Source: an uncultured Angelakisella sp.
GTDB lineage: Bacteria; Bacillota; Clostridia; Oscillospirales; Ruminococcaceae
Direction of reading: 5' to 3'
Length of the DNA: 12,599 nt
Assembly: GCA_904420255.1 (NCBI GenBank)
Contig: CAJFUT010000011.1
Location: forward strand, 1 to 12,599
The first letter of the stretch is position 1, and each line of letters begins with the position of its first letter. Both the position numbers and the translations under genes were made by a program. Shown here in pieces: positions 5,722 through 12,599 of the stretch. The notes beneath the pieces were generated by a model. That model was given only the letters and a program-made list of their open reading frames with translations, searched no databases and was not told where the DNA came from.

Positions 5722-6918
5722 ATGCATCACAGCCTGTGGGAAAAGCTCCGGCGGGTCCGCCCCCGGGACCTCTGGCACCTCTGCCTCTTTCTGCTGGCCC
5801 TGCCCGCCGCCGCCCTCTGCCGGCGGCGCAGGCCCCGGCTCTGGCTCCTCTGCGAATACGGCGGCGAGGCGAGGGACAACGCCTTCGCCCTCTTCGCCTA
5901 CCTGCGCCGGGAGCGGCCGGGGCAGGACGCGGTTTACGCCATCCACCGGGATTCCCCGGATTACCCCCGGGCGGCCGCCCTGGGGGAAACGGTGGAATAC
6001 GGCTCCTTCCGCCACTGGGTGCTGTACCTGGCGGCGGAACGGAACATCAGCACCCAGAAGGGGGGCAAGCCCAACGCGGCGGTCTGCTACCTTTTGGAGG
6101 TGAAGCTGGGGCTGCTGCGGGGCTGCCGGGTCTTCCTCCAGCACGGCGTCACCAAGGACGACCTCCCCTATCTCCATTACCGGGACACCCGGATGGCCCT
6201 TTTCGTCTGCGCCGCCAACCCGGAATACGATTTTGTGAAGGAGCGGTTCGGCTATCCCCCCGGGGCGGTGCGGAAGCTGGGCTTCTGCCGGTACGACAGC
6301 CTCTGGGACCCGCCGCCCCCCAAAAACCAGGTGGCGGTGGTGCCCACCTGGCGGGATTACCTCTGCCGGGGGGACGGGGGCCTGGAGGAGTTCCGCCGGA
6401 GCCTCTACTGCCGGGCCTGGGGGGAGTTCCTCCGGGACCCCCGGCTGGAGGCGCTGCTGGAGCGGGAGGGGCTGGAGCTGGTCTTCTGCCCCCACCGGAA
6501 GATGGCGGGGTACCTGGCGGCCTTCGACCGGCTCCCGCCCCGGGTGGCCCGGGCCGGGTGGGAGGGGCAGGACATCCGGGAGCTGCTGCTGGGCTCCCGG
6601 CTGCTCATCACCGACTATTCCAGCGTGGCCATGGACTTCGCCTACCTGGGCAGGCCGGTGCTGTATTACCAGTTCGACGAGGAGGAGTACCGCCGGGGGC
6701 ACCTGCCCCAGGGGTATTTCGACTACCGCCGGGACGGCTTCGGGCCGGTCTGCGCCGGGGCCGGGGAGCTGCTGGAGGCCCTGGAGCGGGCCGCGGCGGG
6801 GGGCTTCGGGGTGGAGCCGGTTTACCGGGAGCGCCGGGAGGGCTTTTTCGCCTTCCGGGACGACCAGAACTGCCGGAGGAACTATGAGGCCATCCGGGAG
6901 CTGAAGGGAAGGAGGTGA
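5722..6918 (+). CDS. CDP-glycerol glycerophosphotransferase family protein
   Basis: A 398-residue member of the TagB/TagF family (Pfam Glyphos_transf). Members transfer glycerol phosphate or ribitol phosphate from the CDP-activated form to a lipid-linked acceptor at the inner membrane face. Visible marks are FLQHGVTKDD with the conserved QHG at 140-142, VVPTWRDYL in the middle, and TDYSSVAMDFAYLGRPV starting at Thr297, the strongest family signature. Residues 17-33 are hydrophobic and flanked by arginines, giving an N-terminal membrane anchor or surface helix. Start ATG 5722 is fixed by AAGGAGG 8 bases upstream. The length suits a single-domain transferase, shorter than the TagF polymerase. 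Its presence suggests that the polymer carries polyol phosphate. Whether it adds one unit or polymerises is not decidable here. Confidence 0.9.
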   Translation: MHHSLWEKLRRVRPRDLWHLCLFLLALPAAALCRRRRPRLWLLCEYGGEARDNAFALFAYLRRERPGQDAVYAIHRDSPDYPRAAALGETVEYGSFRHWVLYLAAERNISTQKGGKPNAAVCYLLEVKLGLLRGCRVFLQHGVTKDDLPYLHYRDTRMALFVCAANPEYDFVKERFGYPPGAVRKLGFCRYDSLWDPPPPKNQVAVVPTWRDYLCRGDGGLEEFRRSLYCRAWGEFLRDPRLEALLEREGLELVFCPHRKMAGYLAAFDRLPPRVARAGWEGQDIRELLLGSRLLITDYSSVAMDFAYLGRPVLYYQFDEEEYRRGHLPQGYFDYRRDGFGPVCAGAGELLEALERAAAGGFGVEPVYRERREGFFAFRDDQNCRRNYEAIRELKGRR

Positions 6919-6923
6919 GGGGG

Positions 6924-7973
6924 ATGGAGCCCCTCATCAGCGTCATTGTGCCGGTCTACAACACCCGGCCCTATCTGAAGCGGTGCGTGGAGAGCCTCCT
7001 GGCCCAGACCTGGCCGCGGCTGGAGATCATCCTGGTGGACGACGGCTCCCCCGACGGGGCGGGGGCGGTCTGCGACGCCTACGGGGCCCGGTTCCCCCAG
7101 GTGCGGGTGATCCACCAGGAGAACGGGGGCCTTGCCCGGGCCCGGAACACCGGCCTCAGGGCCGCCCGGGGGGACTATATCGGCTGGGTGGACAGCGACG
7201 ACTGGGCCGCCCCGGACCTCTTCGCCTACCTGGCCGGGGGCCTCCGGAGGACGGGGTGCGACCTGGCCCTCTGCGGCTGGTGGCTGGTGCGGGGGGAGGA
7301 GGCCGCGGCGGCCCCCCTCCGGGAGGCGGTGCTCCCCTCCCGGGAGGCCCAGGGGCTCCTCTACCGGGGCCGCATCCAGAACTGGGTCTGGAACAAGCTG
7401 GCCCCCCGGGAGCTGTACCGGGGCATCTCCTTCCCCGAGGGGCGGGACTTTGAGGACATCCATGTGATGTACCGGCTGTTCCGCCGGGCCCGGCGGATTC
7501 TGGTGCTGCCCGAGCCCAAGTACTACTACCGCCAGCGGGAGGACAGCATCTCCCGCCGGCCCGACATCGGCAAAAAGCTGGAGCTGTGCCAGGCCATGGA
7601 GGAGCGGTACCGCCGGGTGGTCCGGGAGGACCCGGGCTTCGGCCCCGACCTGATGGGGGGCTATCTGGTGGCCTGCTCCGCCCTGGGCCAGGCGGTGGCC
7701 GCCGCCTCCCCGGAGGAGCGGCGCAAATGGGAGAATCAAATCGGCGCCGCCCTCCGGTTCCTGGCCCGGCGCCGCTCTGAGGCCCTGGAGGGCTACCCCG
7801 GCCGGGCGGGGCGGCTGAAGCTGGCGCTGCTGCTCCTGGGCCGGCCCTGGAGCTTCCGCCTGGGGGCGGCCGCGGCGGCCCGGTACGAAAAAAGGCGGGG
7901 GAGGGGCTACCGCCCCTTCCGGTGGGAGGACCGGGATTCCCTGGCGGGAGGGGAGGGGAAGGGCCCTGGATAG
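6924..7973 (+). CDS. Family 2 glycosyltransferase, second in the operon
   Basis: A 349-residue GT2 enzyme distinct from the one at 3327. The N-terminus LISVIVPVYNTRPYLKRCV and LVDDGSPDG (Asp39-Asp40) mark the nucleotide-sugar site. WVDSDDW carries the DSD metal motif at 90-92. GRDFEDIHV (Glu177-Asp178) supplies the later acidic motif typical of capsule and exopolysaccharide transferases of the EpsJ/CpsI kind. The C-terminal 100 residues are basic and helical, consistent with membrane association, without a clear transmembrane segment. The ATG at 6924 has AAGGAGG 8 bases upstream. A GTG at 6915 overlaps the previous stop and is less likely. The gene starts 5 bases after its neighbour. The sugar is unknown. 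Confidence 0.92.
   Translation: MEPLISVIVPVYNTRPYLKRCVESLLAQTWPRLEIILVDDGSPDGAGAVCDAYGARFPQVRVIHQENGGLARARNTGLRAARGDYIGWVDSDDWAAPDLFAYLAGGLRRTGCDLALCGWWLVRGEEAAAAPLREAVLPSREAQGLLYRGRIQNWVWNKLAPRELYRGISFPEGRDFEDIHVMYRLFRRARRILVLPEPKYYYRQREDSISRRPDIGKKLELCQAMEERYRRVVREDPGFGPDLMGGYLVACSALGQAVAAASPEERRKWENQIGAALRFLARRRSEALEGYPGRAGRLKLALLLLGRPWSFRLGAAAAARYEKRRGRGYRPFRWEDRDSLAGGEGKGPG
7952..7956 (+). promoter_or_regulatory. Ribosome binding site pointing to a CTG start
   Basis: GGAGG at 7952-7956, within a longer purine-rich run, ends 9 bases before an in-frame CTG at 7966. The first ATG of the LicD frame, at 8029, has no ribosome binding site, and no ATG, GTG or TTG occurs in that frame between the two. 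The G-rich run also encodes the C-terminus of the upstream glycosyltransferase, so its match could be partly accidental. Confidence 0.45.
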
Positions 7974-9084
7974 CCGGCTGAAAACCTGGTACGAGCGGCT
8001 GAGCCCCGTCTACCGCACCCTGCGGCGGATGGAGGCCCGGCAGCAGCGGATGGAGGCGGCCCTCCTGGGCCGCCAGGAGCAGCTTTTCTGGTGGCTGGCG
8101 GCCCTGCCGGGGGAGGACCCGGACCAGACCCGGCGGCGGGTGTTCCGCCGGATGCCCCCGGCCCGGGGCGGCCTCCGGGCGGTGCAGCTGGGGAACCTGG
8201 CCATCCTCCGGGAGCTGCGGGAGCTCTGCGCCCGAAACGGCCTGGAATTCTGCCTGGCGGCGGGGACGCTGCTGGGGGCGGTGCGCCATGGAGGCTTTGT
8301 CCCCTGGGACGACGACGTGGACCTCTATATGCCCCACGCCCATCTCCGCCGCCTGGGGGAGCTGCTTCGGGACCACCCCCGGCTGGAGCTGAACCCATAT
8401 TTTACCACCCGGCGGACTGCGTACTCCTTCGATGCCTGGCAAACCTATAAAGTGACGTTCCGGGGATTGGAGCGGCCCTTCTGGGCGGACGTCTTCGCCT
8501 TGGATTTCGTCCAGTGCCCCCCGGAGGAAAAGGACCGGCGGTGGGGGGAAATCCGGGCGGGGCTGGAAGCGGCCGCCCGGCAGCTGGCCAAAACCGCCCG
8601 GCGGCTCCCGTACCCCTATTACGAGGAGCCCATCCGGGACCCGGCCCACCGCCGCCGGGTGGAGGAAACCCTGGAAAAGGCCATGGCCCCCCTCCCCCGG
8701 GAGGAACGGGGGGACTGGGTCTACCTGGGGCGGGACGGCCACTTTGTCTGGTGGCCGGAGCTCTACCCCGCCGGGAAAATCTTCCCCCTGGGGGAGCTGG
8801 AATTTGAGGGGGAGCCTTTCCCCGTCCCCCGGGACCCGGAAGGGATGCTCCGGAAGGCCTACGGGGACTTCTGGGCCCTGCCGGGGGATTTCGCCGCCGG
8901 CCACCCGGGGATGGTCCCCCCGGAATTCACCGAGGAACGGCTCCGGGAGCTGCTGGAGCGGGTCCTGGAGAGCCCATTTGAAAAACAAGGAGGAACGGAA
9001 AATGACCACCGAGAAGAAACTGGCCCTGCTGGAGGAGATGATGGAGCTGCCCGCCGGCTCCCTGACGCCGGAAACCGCCCTTGA
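7966..9084 (+). CDS. LicD family transferase
   Basis: A LicD-type protein with a nucleotidyltransferase-like fold. Family members attach phosphocholine, sugar phosphate or similar phosphodiester groups to surface glycans. The core motif is intact: AAGTLLGAVRHGG, then VPWDDDVDLYM, with Asp115-Asp117 and Asp119 as the likely metal ligands (numbered from CTG 7966). FWADVFALDF follows. The N-terminal 60 residues are charged, helical and coiled-coil-like. Start: I favour CTG 7966, which has a good ribosome binding site, giving 372 residues. The conservative alternative is ATG 8029, giving 351. The 3' end is odd, because the frame runs 83 bases into the carrier-protein gene and adds an unlikely tail after SPFEKQGG. 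A one-base shift would end it at 8981. The substrate is unknown. The neighbouring carrier-protein genes suggest that it acts on a modified unit. Confidence 0.85.
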   Translation: MDSRLKTWYERLSPVYRTLRRMEARQQRMEAALLGRQEQLFWWLAALPGEDPDQTRRRVFRRMPPARGGLRAVQLGNLAILRELRELCARNGLEFCLAAGTLLGAVRHGGFVPWDDDVDLYMPHAHLRRLGELLRDHPRLELNPYFTTRRTAYSFDAWQTYKVTFRGLERPFWADVFALDFVQCPPEEKDRRWGEIRAGLEAAARQLAKTARRLPYPYYEEPIRDPAHRRRVEETLEKAMAPLPREERGDWVYLGRDGHFVWWPELYPAGKIFPLGELEFEGEPFPVPRDPEGMLRKAYGDFWALPGDFAAGHPGMVPPEFTEERLRELLERVLESPFEKQGGTENDHREETGPAGGDDGAARRLPDAGNRP

Positions 9085-9223
9085 GGGGCTGGAGGAATGG
9101 GACAGCGTGGCGCTGCTCTCCTTCATCGCCCTGATGGAGGACGAATTCGGCAAGGCCGTCCGGGGCGGCCGGGTGAAGGAGATGAAAAGGGTGGCGGACC
9201 TTCTGGCGGTGATGGAGAAATGA
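9002..9223 (+). CDS. Acyl carrier protein
   Basis: A 73-residue, mostly acidic helical protein with the four-helix carrier-protein pattern. Ser35 in LEEWDSVALLSFIALMEDEF sits at the start of helix II and is the expected 4'-phosphopantetheine site. The motif is DSV rather than the DSL usual in fatty-acid carriers, which suggests a dedicated carrier rather than the housekeeping AcpP. Start ATG 9002 has a strong AAGGAGG 8 bases upstream. It overlaps the LicD frame by 83 bases and shares ATGA with the next gene. With the adenylating ligase and dehydrogenase downstream, it probably carries a small acyl or aminoacyl group destined for the surface polymer. Confidence 0.85.
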   Translation: MTTEKKLALLEEMMELPAGSLTPETALEGLEEWDSVALLSFIALMEDEFGKAVRGGRVKEMKRVADLLAVMEK

Positions 9224-9963
9224 CCTGCCCCATGAGCCTTGCGGGAAAGCACATCCTCATCACCGGGGCCTCCTCCGGCATCGGCCGCCAGTGCGCCGTC
9301 CAGGCCAGCCGCCTGGGAGCCCGGGTGAGCCTGGCTGCCCGGGACCGGCGGCGGCTGGAGGAAACCCGGGCCGCCATGGAGGACCCCGGCGCCCACCGCT
9401 GCTTCCCCTTCGACCTGGAGCGCACCGGGGAGATCAGGGGGCTGGTGGAGGCGGCGGTGGAGGAAGGGGGCCCGCTGGACGGCCTCTGCCACGGGGCCGG
9501 GATGGCGGCGGGACGCCCCCTGCGGGACTGCCGGCCGGAGTTTGTCCAGCGGGTCTTCCGGGTCCACGCCTTTGCCTTCCTGGAGCTGGTGCGGTGCCTT
9601 TCCCTGGGAGGACGGCTCCGGGACGGGGCCTCCCTGGTGGGGGTTTCCTCGGTGGCGGCCCAGCGGGGCGGGGTTTCCCAGGCGGCCTACGCCGCGGCCA
9701 AGGCGGCGGTCAACGGCCTGGTGGCCCCGGCGGCCCTGGAGCTGGCCCCACGGCGGATCCGGGTCAACGCCGTGGCCTACGCCATGGTGGACACCCCCAT
9801 GTTCCGGGAATTTATGGAAGCCAGCGGGGACCCCCGGCTGCTGGAGCGCCAGGCCCTGGGGGTCATCGACGCCGCCAGCGCCGCCAACGCGGTGATGTTC
9901 CTGCTGGGGGACGCCTGCCCCTTTATCACCGGGGCGGTGCTGCCGGTCTACGCCGGATATTGA
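9220..9963 (+). CDS. Short-chain dehydrogenase/reductase (FabG-like)
   Basis: A 247-residue classical SDR that would reduce or oxidise a keto/hydroxy group using NAD(P). The Rossmann motif TGASSGIG is at 15-22. The catalytic Ser144 lies in VGVSSVAAQ, 13 residues before Tyr157 of YAAAK (Lys161), the normal spacing. The usual NAG structural motif reads HGAG at 91-94. Basic residues after the second strand (AARDRRR) favour NADPH. Start: ATG 9220 overlaps the carrier-protein stop (ATGA), so translation is probably coupled. Met5 at 9232 is the alternative and has no better site. Next to a carrier protein, the likely substrate is a carrier-bound beta-ketoacyl or a sugar-like intermediate. Confidence 0.9.
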   Translation: MTCPMSLAGKHILITGASSGIGRQCAVQASRLGARVSLAARDRRRLEETRAAMEDPGAHRCFPFDLERTGEIRGLVEAAVEEGGPLDGLCHGAGMAAGRPLRDCRPEFVQRVFRVHAFAFLELVRCLSLGGRLRDGASLVGVSSVAAQRGGVSQAAYAAAKAAVNGLVAPAALELAPRRIRVNAVAYAMVDTPMFREFMEASGDPRLLERQALGVIDAASAANAVMFLLGDACPFITGAVLPVYAGY

Positions 9964-9969
9964 AAGGGC

Positions 9970-9988
9970 GGGCGGCGCCGGGCCGCCG
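9970..9988 (+). other. GC-rich stem-loop between two operon genes
   Basis: CGGCGGC pairs with GCCGCCG around a 5-base loop, in the 38-base gap before the ligase gene, directly upstream of its AAGGAG. No U-tract follows, so it is not an intrinsic terminator. It may influence mRNA stability or ribosome access, or simply reflect high GC. Confidence 0.35.
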
Positions 9989-10001
9989 GAAAGGAGAAGC
10001 C

Positions 10002-11531
10002 ATGGGAAAGATCAACCTTTTGGAATACTTTGAGGACACCGTCCGCCGGCTGGGGGAAAAGACGGCGGTGCTGGACGGGGAGCGGGCGGTTTCCTTCCGG
10101 GAGCTGCGGCGGGAGGCCCGGGCCCTGGGCTGCGCCCTCCGCCGGAAAACCGGCGGGGAGCCGGGCCGCCCGGCGGCGGTTTACCTGAAAAAAAGCGCCG
10201 GCAGCATCGCGGCGGACCTGGCCGTCCTCTACGCCGGCTGCGCCTACCTGAACCTGGACGTGGACACCCCCCTGCCCCGGACCCGGAGCGCCCTGGAGCT
10301 GGTGGAGCCCCTGGCGGTGATCACCGACCGGGACCACGCCCCCGCCCTCCGGGAGCTCTGGCCCCAGGAGCGGACCCTCCTGCTGGAGGAGGCCCGGCCC
10401 CCCGCCCCGGCGGAGGAGGCGGCTATGGACGCCGGGCTCCGGGGGCTCATCGACACCGACCTTTTCTGCCTCATCAACACCTCCGGCTCCACCGGCACCC
10501 CCAAGAGCGTGGCCCTCTGCCACCGCAGCTTCATCGACTACACCACCTGGGCCATCGAGGCCCTGGGCCTCCGGGAGGAGGAGGTCCTGGGGAGCCTGGC
10601 CCCCATCGTCTTTGACCATTTCAGCTATGAGCTCTGCCTCATGATGGCCCTGGGCTGCACCCTGGACCTCATCCCCGAGGGCTGCGCCGCCTTCCCGCCG
10701 AAGCTGCTCCAGCACCTGGCCAAGCGGGAGGTCACCTATATCTTCTGGGTCCCCACCATCATGGTGAACATCGCCAACCTGGACCTCCTCTCCCGCATCC
10801 CCCTGCCCCGGCTGCGGATGGTGTGGTTCGCCGGGGAGGTCTTCCCCACCAAGCAGTTCAACTACTGGCGGCGGCACCTGCCGGGGGCCACCTTCGTCAA
10901 CCTCTACGGCCCCACCGAGATCACGGTGGACTGCACCTATTTCGTGGTGGACCGGGAGATCCCCGACCAGGAGCCCATCCCCATCGGCTTCCCCCGCCGC
11001 AACGCCGACGTGCTGATCCTCCGGGAGGGGGACCTCCCCGCCGGGCCGGGGGAGGAGGGGGAGCTCTGCGTCCGGGGCTCCTGCCTGGCCCTGGGGTACT
11101 ACAACAACCCGGAAAAGACGGCGGAGGCCTTTGTCCAGAACCCCCTGAACCGGGCCTACCCCGAGCGGATCTACCGCACCGGGGACATGGTTTTCCGGAA
11201 TGAGCGGGGGGAGATCGTCTTCAGGGGCAGGCGGGACAGCCTCATCAAGCACGCCGGCAAGCGCATCGAGCTGGGGGAGATCGAGCATACGGCGGTGAAC
11301 GCCCTCGGGCTGGTGGAAAACGGCTGCGCCGTCTACGACGGGGACCGCCGGGAGATCGTCTTTTTCTACGAGGCCCGGGAGGAGCTGCCCCCGGCCCGGT
11401 TCCGCCGGGCGCTGCTGGAGGTGCTGCCGGGGTACATGGTGCCGGGCCGGTTTGTCCGGATGGAGCAGCTCCCCCGGAACCAGAACGGCAAGATCGACCG
11501 GCTGGCCCTGAAAAAGCGGGTCAATGGCTGA
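10002..11531 (+). CDS. DltA-like amino acid/acyl adenylating ligase
   Basis: A 509-residue ANL-superfamily enzyme, the same size as D-alanine:carrier protein ligase DltA. It would activate a carboxylate with ATP and load it on the carrier protein encoded two genes upstream. Motifs: the P-loop NTSGSTGTPK at 159-168, NLYGPTE at 300-306, YRTGD with Asp395, RRDSLIKHAGKRIELGEIE, and the catalytic Lys497 in NQNGKIDR. Asp205 in VFDHFSYEL falls where amino-acid-activating members (DltA, NRPS A domains) hold the substrate amino group, so an amino acid is the leading guess. The P-loop continues KSV where KGV is usual. Start ATG 10002 has GGAAAGGAG just upstream. It is not called dltA, because no DltB or DltD gene is seen and the neighbours differ. 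Confidence 0.88.
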   Translation: MGKINLLEYFEDTVRRLGEKTAVLDGERAVSFRELRREARALGCALRRKTGGEPGRPAAVYLKKSAGSIAADLAVLYAGCAYLNLDVDTPLPRTRSALELVEPLAVITDRDHAPALRELWPQERTLLLEEARPPAPAEEAAMDAGLRGLIDTDLFCLINTSGSTGTPKSVALCHRSFIDYTTWAIEALGLREEEVLGSLAPIVFDHFSYELCLMMALGCTLDLIPEGCAAFPPKLLQHLAKREVTYIFWVPTIMVNIANLDLLSRIPLPRLRMVWFAGEVFPTKQFNYWRRHLPGATFVNLYGPTEITVDCTYFVVDREIPDQEPIPIGFPRRNADVLILREGDLPAGPGEEGELCVRGSCLALGYYNNPEKTAEAFVQNPLNRAYPERIYRTGDMVFRNERGEIVFRGRRDSLIKHAGKRIELGEIEHTAVNALGLVENGCAVYDGDRREIVFFYEAREELPPARFRRALLEVLPGYMVPGRFVRMEQLPRNQNGKIDRLALKKRVNG

Positions 11532-11549
11532 CCCGGAAAGGAGCAGGGA

Positions 11550-12599
11550 ATGAACCTGGAAACCGCATACGAAAAAATGGCCCGGATCCGGGCCTTTGAG
11601 GAAACCCTTCTTTCCCTTTTCTCGGAAAACAAGCTCTTCGGCACCACCCACACCTACCTGGGTCAGGAGGCGGTGGCGGTGGCCGCCATGGCCCAGGTGC
11701 GGGAGGGGGACCGGGTTTTCAGCAACCACCGCTGCCACGGCCACTTCCTGGCCTATTCCGGGGCGGCCGCCACGCTGCTGGCCGAGATCATGGGCAGGGA
11801 AGGGGGGATGTGCCGGGGCCGGGGCGGCAGCCAGCACATCTGCTGGAAAACCTTCTATACCAACGGCGTCCAGGGGGGCATCGTCCCCGACGCTACCGGC
11901 ATGGCCCTGGCGGAAAAATACAAGGGCACCGGGGCCGTCGCCGTGGCCTTCCTGGGGGACGGCACCCTGGGCCAGGGGGTGGTCTACGAGAGCTTCAACC
12001 TGGCCGCCCTCTATGAAATCCCCGTCCTCTATGTGGTGGAGGACAACGGCTACGCCATGACCACCCGGACCCGGGACGGGGTGGCGGGGTCCATCCCCGG
12101 CAGGGCCCGGGCCTTCGGCATCCAGACGGCGGAGATCGCCTCCAACGACGTGGAGGAGCTGGACGCCGCCTTCCGGGAGGCCTTCGCCTATGTCCGGGAG
12201 GAGGGGAAGCCCTTCTGCCAGGTGGTCCATACCTACCGCCTGGGCCCCCACAGCAAGGGGGACGACTTCCGGGAGGAGGCGGAGCTGGCCCGGCACCGGG
12301 AAAACGACCCCCTCCTGCTGGCGGAGAGGAAGCTCCCCGCCGGGAAGGCGGAGGAGATCCGGGCCCGGGTCCGGCGGGAGCTGGAGCAGGCGGTGGAGGA
12401 CTGCTCCCGGATGGAAACGGAGCGGGCCGCACCGCCGGGGGATCCCCCCGAGCCGCCCTCCCCGGGCGGGAGCCTCTTAAACACCCGACGGCGGGAAAAA
12501 TGCGCCGCCGCCATCAGCCGGGGGCTGGGGGGCATCCTGGAGCGGGACCCCCTGGCGGTGATCCTGGGGGAGGACATCCGGGACCCCTACGGCGGCGCC
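11550..12599 (+). CDS. Fused E1-alpha/E1-beta thiamine-diphosphate dehydrogenase (partial)
   Basis: Open from ATG 11550 to the window edge (350 codons, no stop). GGAAAGGAG ends 6 bases before the start. The E1-alpha domain of 2-oxo acid dehydrogenases fills about residues 1-270: THTYLGQEAVAVAA, FSNHRCHGHFLAY, GRGGSQHI, and the thiamine-diphosphate motif from GDGTLGQG (136-143) to VVEDNGYAM. A proline-rich linker (PPGDPPEPPSPGG) follows. Then NTRRREKCAAAISRGL and VILGEDIRDPYGGA match the start of an E1-beta domain, so this is an alpha-beta fusion cut by the window. Such enzymes decarboxylate a 2-oxo acid and normally pass the acyl group to lipoyl-E2. No E2 or E3 is visible here. In this operon it may instead supply or ligate an acyl unit for the polymer. 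Confidence 0.88.
   Translation, partial: MNLETAYEKMARIRAFEETLLSLFSENKLFGTTHTYLGQEAVAVAAMAQVREGDRVFSNHRCHGHFLAYSGAAATLLAEIMGREGGMCRGRGGSQHICWKTFYTNGVQGGIVPDATGMALAEKYKGTGAVAVAFLGDGTLGQGVVYESFNLAALYEIPVLYVVEDNGYAMTTRTRDGVAGSIPGRARAFGIQTAEIASNDVEELDAAFREAFAYVREEGKPFCQVVHTYRLGPHSKGDDFREEAELARHRENDPLLLAERKLPAGKAEEIRARVRRELEQAVEDCSRMETERAAPPGDPPEPPSPGGSLLNTRRREKCAAAISRGLGGILERDPLAVILGEDIRDPYGGA

Noticed and set aside
9970..9988. Hairpin before the ligase gene as a terminator
   Set aside because: No U-tract follows, and the next gene has a strong ribosome binding site in the same operon, so termination there is unlikely.
9002..11531. Calling the carrier protein and ligase dltC and dltA
   Set aside because: The motifs are compatible, but the neighbours (SDR, E1 fusion, LicD) and the absence of DltB/DltD do not fit D-alanylation, so no dlt symbols were assigned.
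9948..12296. Very long minus-strand open frame (over 780 codons) opposite the ligase and E1 genes
   Set aside because: It is opposite two genes with clear family motifs. The translation is Gly/Pro/His/Val-rich with no domain, as expected of antisense frames in GC-rich DNA. Similar long frames at 7156-9567 and 2901-4676 are rejected for the same reason.

Overview
The window looks like chromosomal DNA of a high-GC anaerobic Firmicute, most likely a gut Oscillospiraceae relative. This is inferred from very GC-rich third codon positions, strong AGGAGG-type ribosome binding sites, consensus sigma-A promoters (TTGACA, 17-base spacer, TATAAT-like) and a teichoic-acid-like surface-polymer operon. No rRNA, tRNA or CRISPR array is seen, so the genus cannot be fixed.

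Layout. (1) Bases 1-117 hold no supported gene, only a probable minus-strand terminator. (2) Bases 118-384 form a compact mirror-image element. Two near-consensus promoters face each other, both predicted transcripts begin with the same sequence blocks, and a 25-residue hydrophobic/cationic peptide is encoded on the minus strand. A terminator hairpin sits at the end of that peptide's reading frame. The arrangement resembles a type I toxin-antitoxin pair with 3'-overlapping RNAs, but that function is an inference. (3) Bases 381-1592 encode an NADP-type isocitrate dehydrogenase on the minus strand, with its own promoter and a hairpin in its leader. (4) Bases 1593-1881 hold that promoter and, divergently, a probable promoter for a plus-strand operon. 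(5) From 1882 to the window end, ten tightly packed plus-strand genes make and export a cell-surface glycopolymer.

How the operon may work. A membrane phosphoglycosyltransferase puts the first sugar phosphate on undecaprenyl phosphate. Two GT2 glycosyltransferases extend the chain, a CDP-glycerol-type transferase adds polyol phosphate, and a two-component ABC exporter (TagGH/Wzm-Wzt type) moves the lipid-linked product across the membrane. The second half is less ordinary: a LicD-family transferase, a 73-residue acyl carrier protein, a short-chain dehydrogenase, a DltA-like adenylating ligase and a fused E1-alpha/E1-beta thiamine-diphosphate dehydrogenase that runs off the window. Together these look like a route that makes and attaches an acyl or aminoacyl-type decoration. 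Its chemistry cannot be read from the sequence and may be undescribed.
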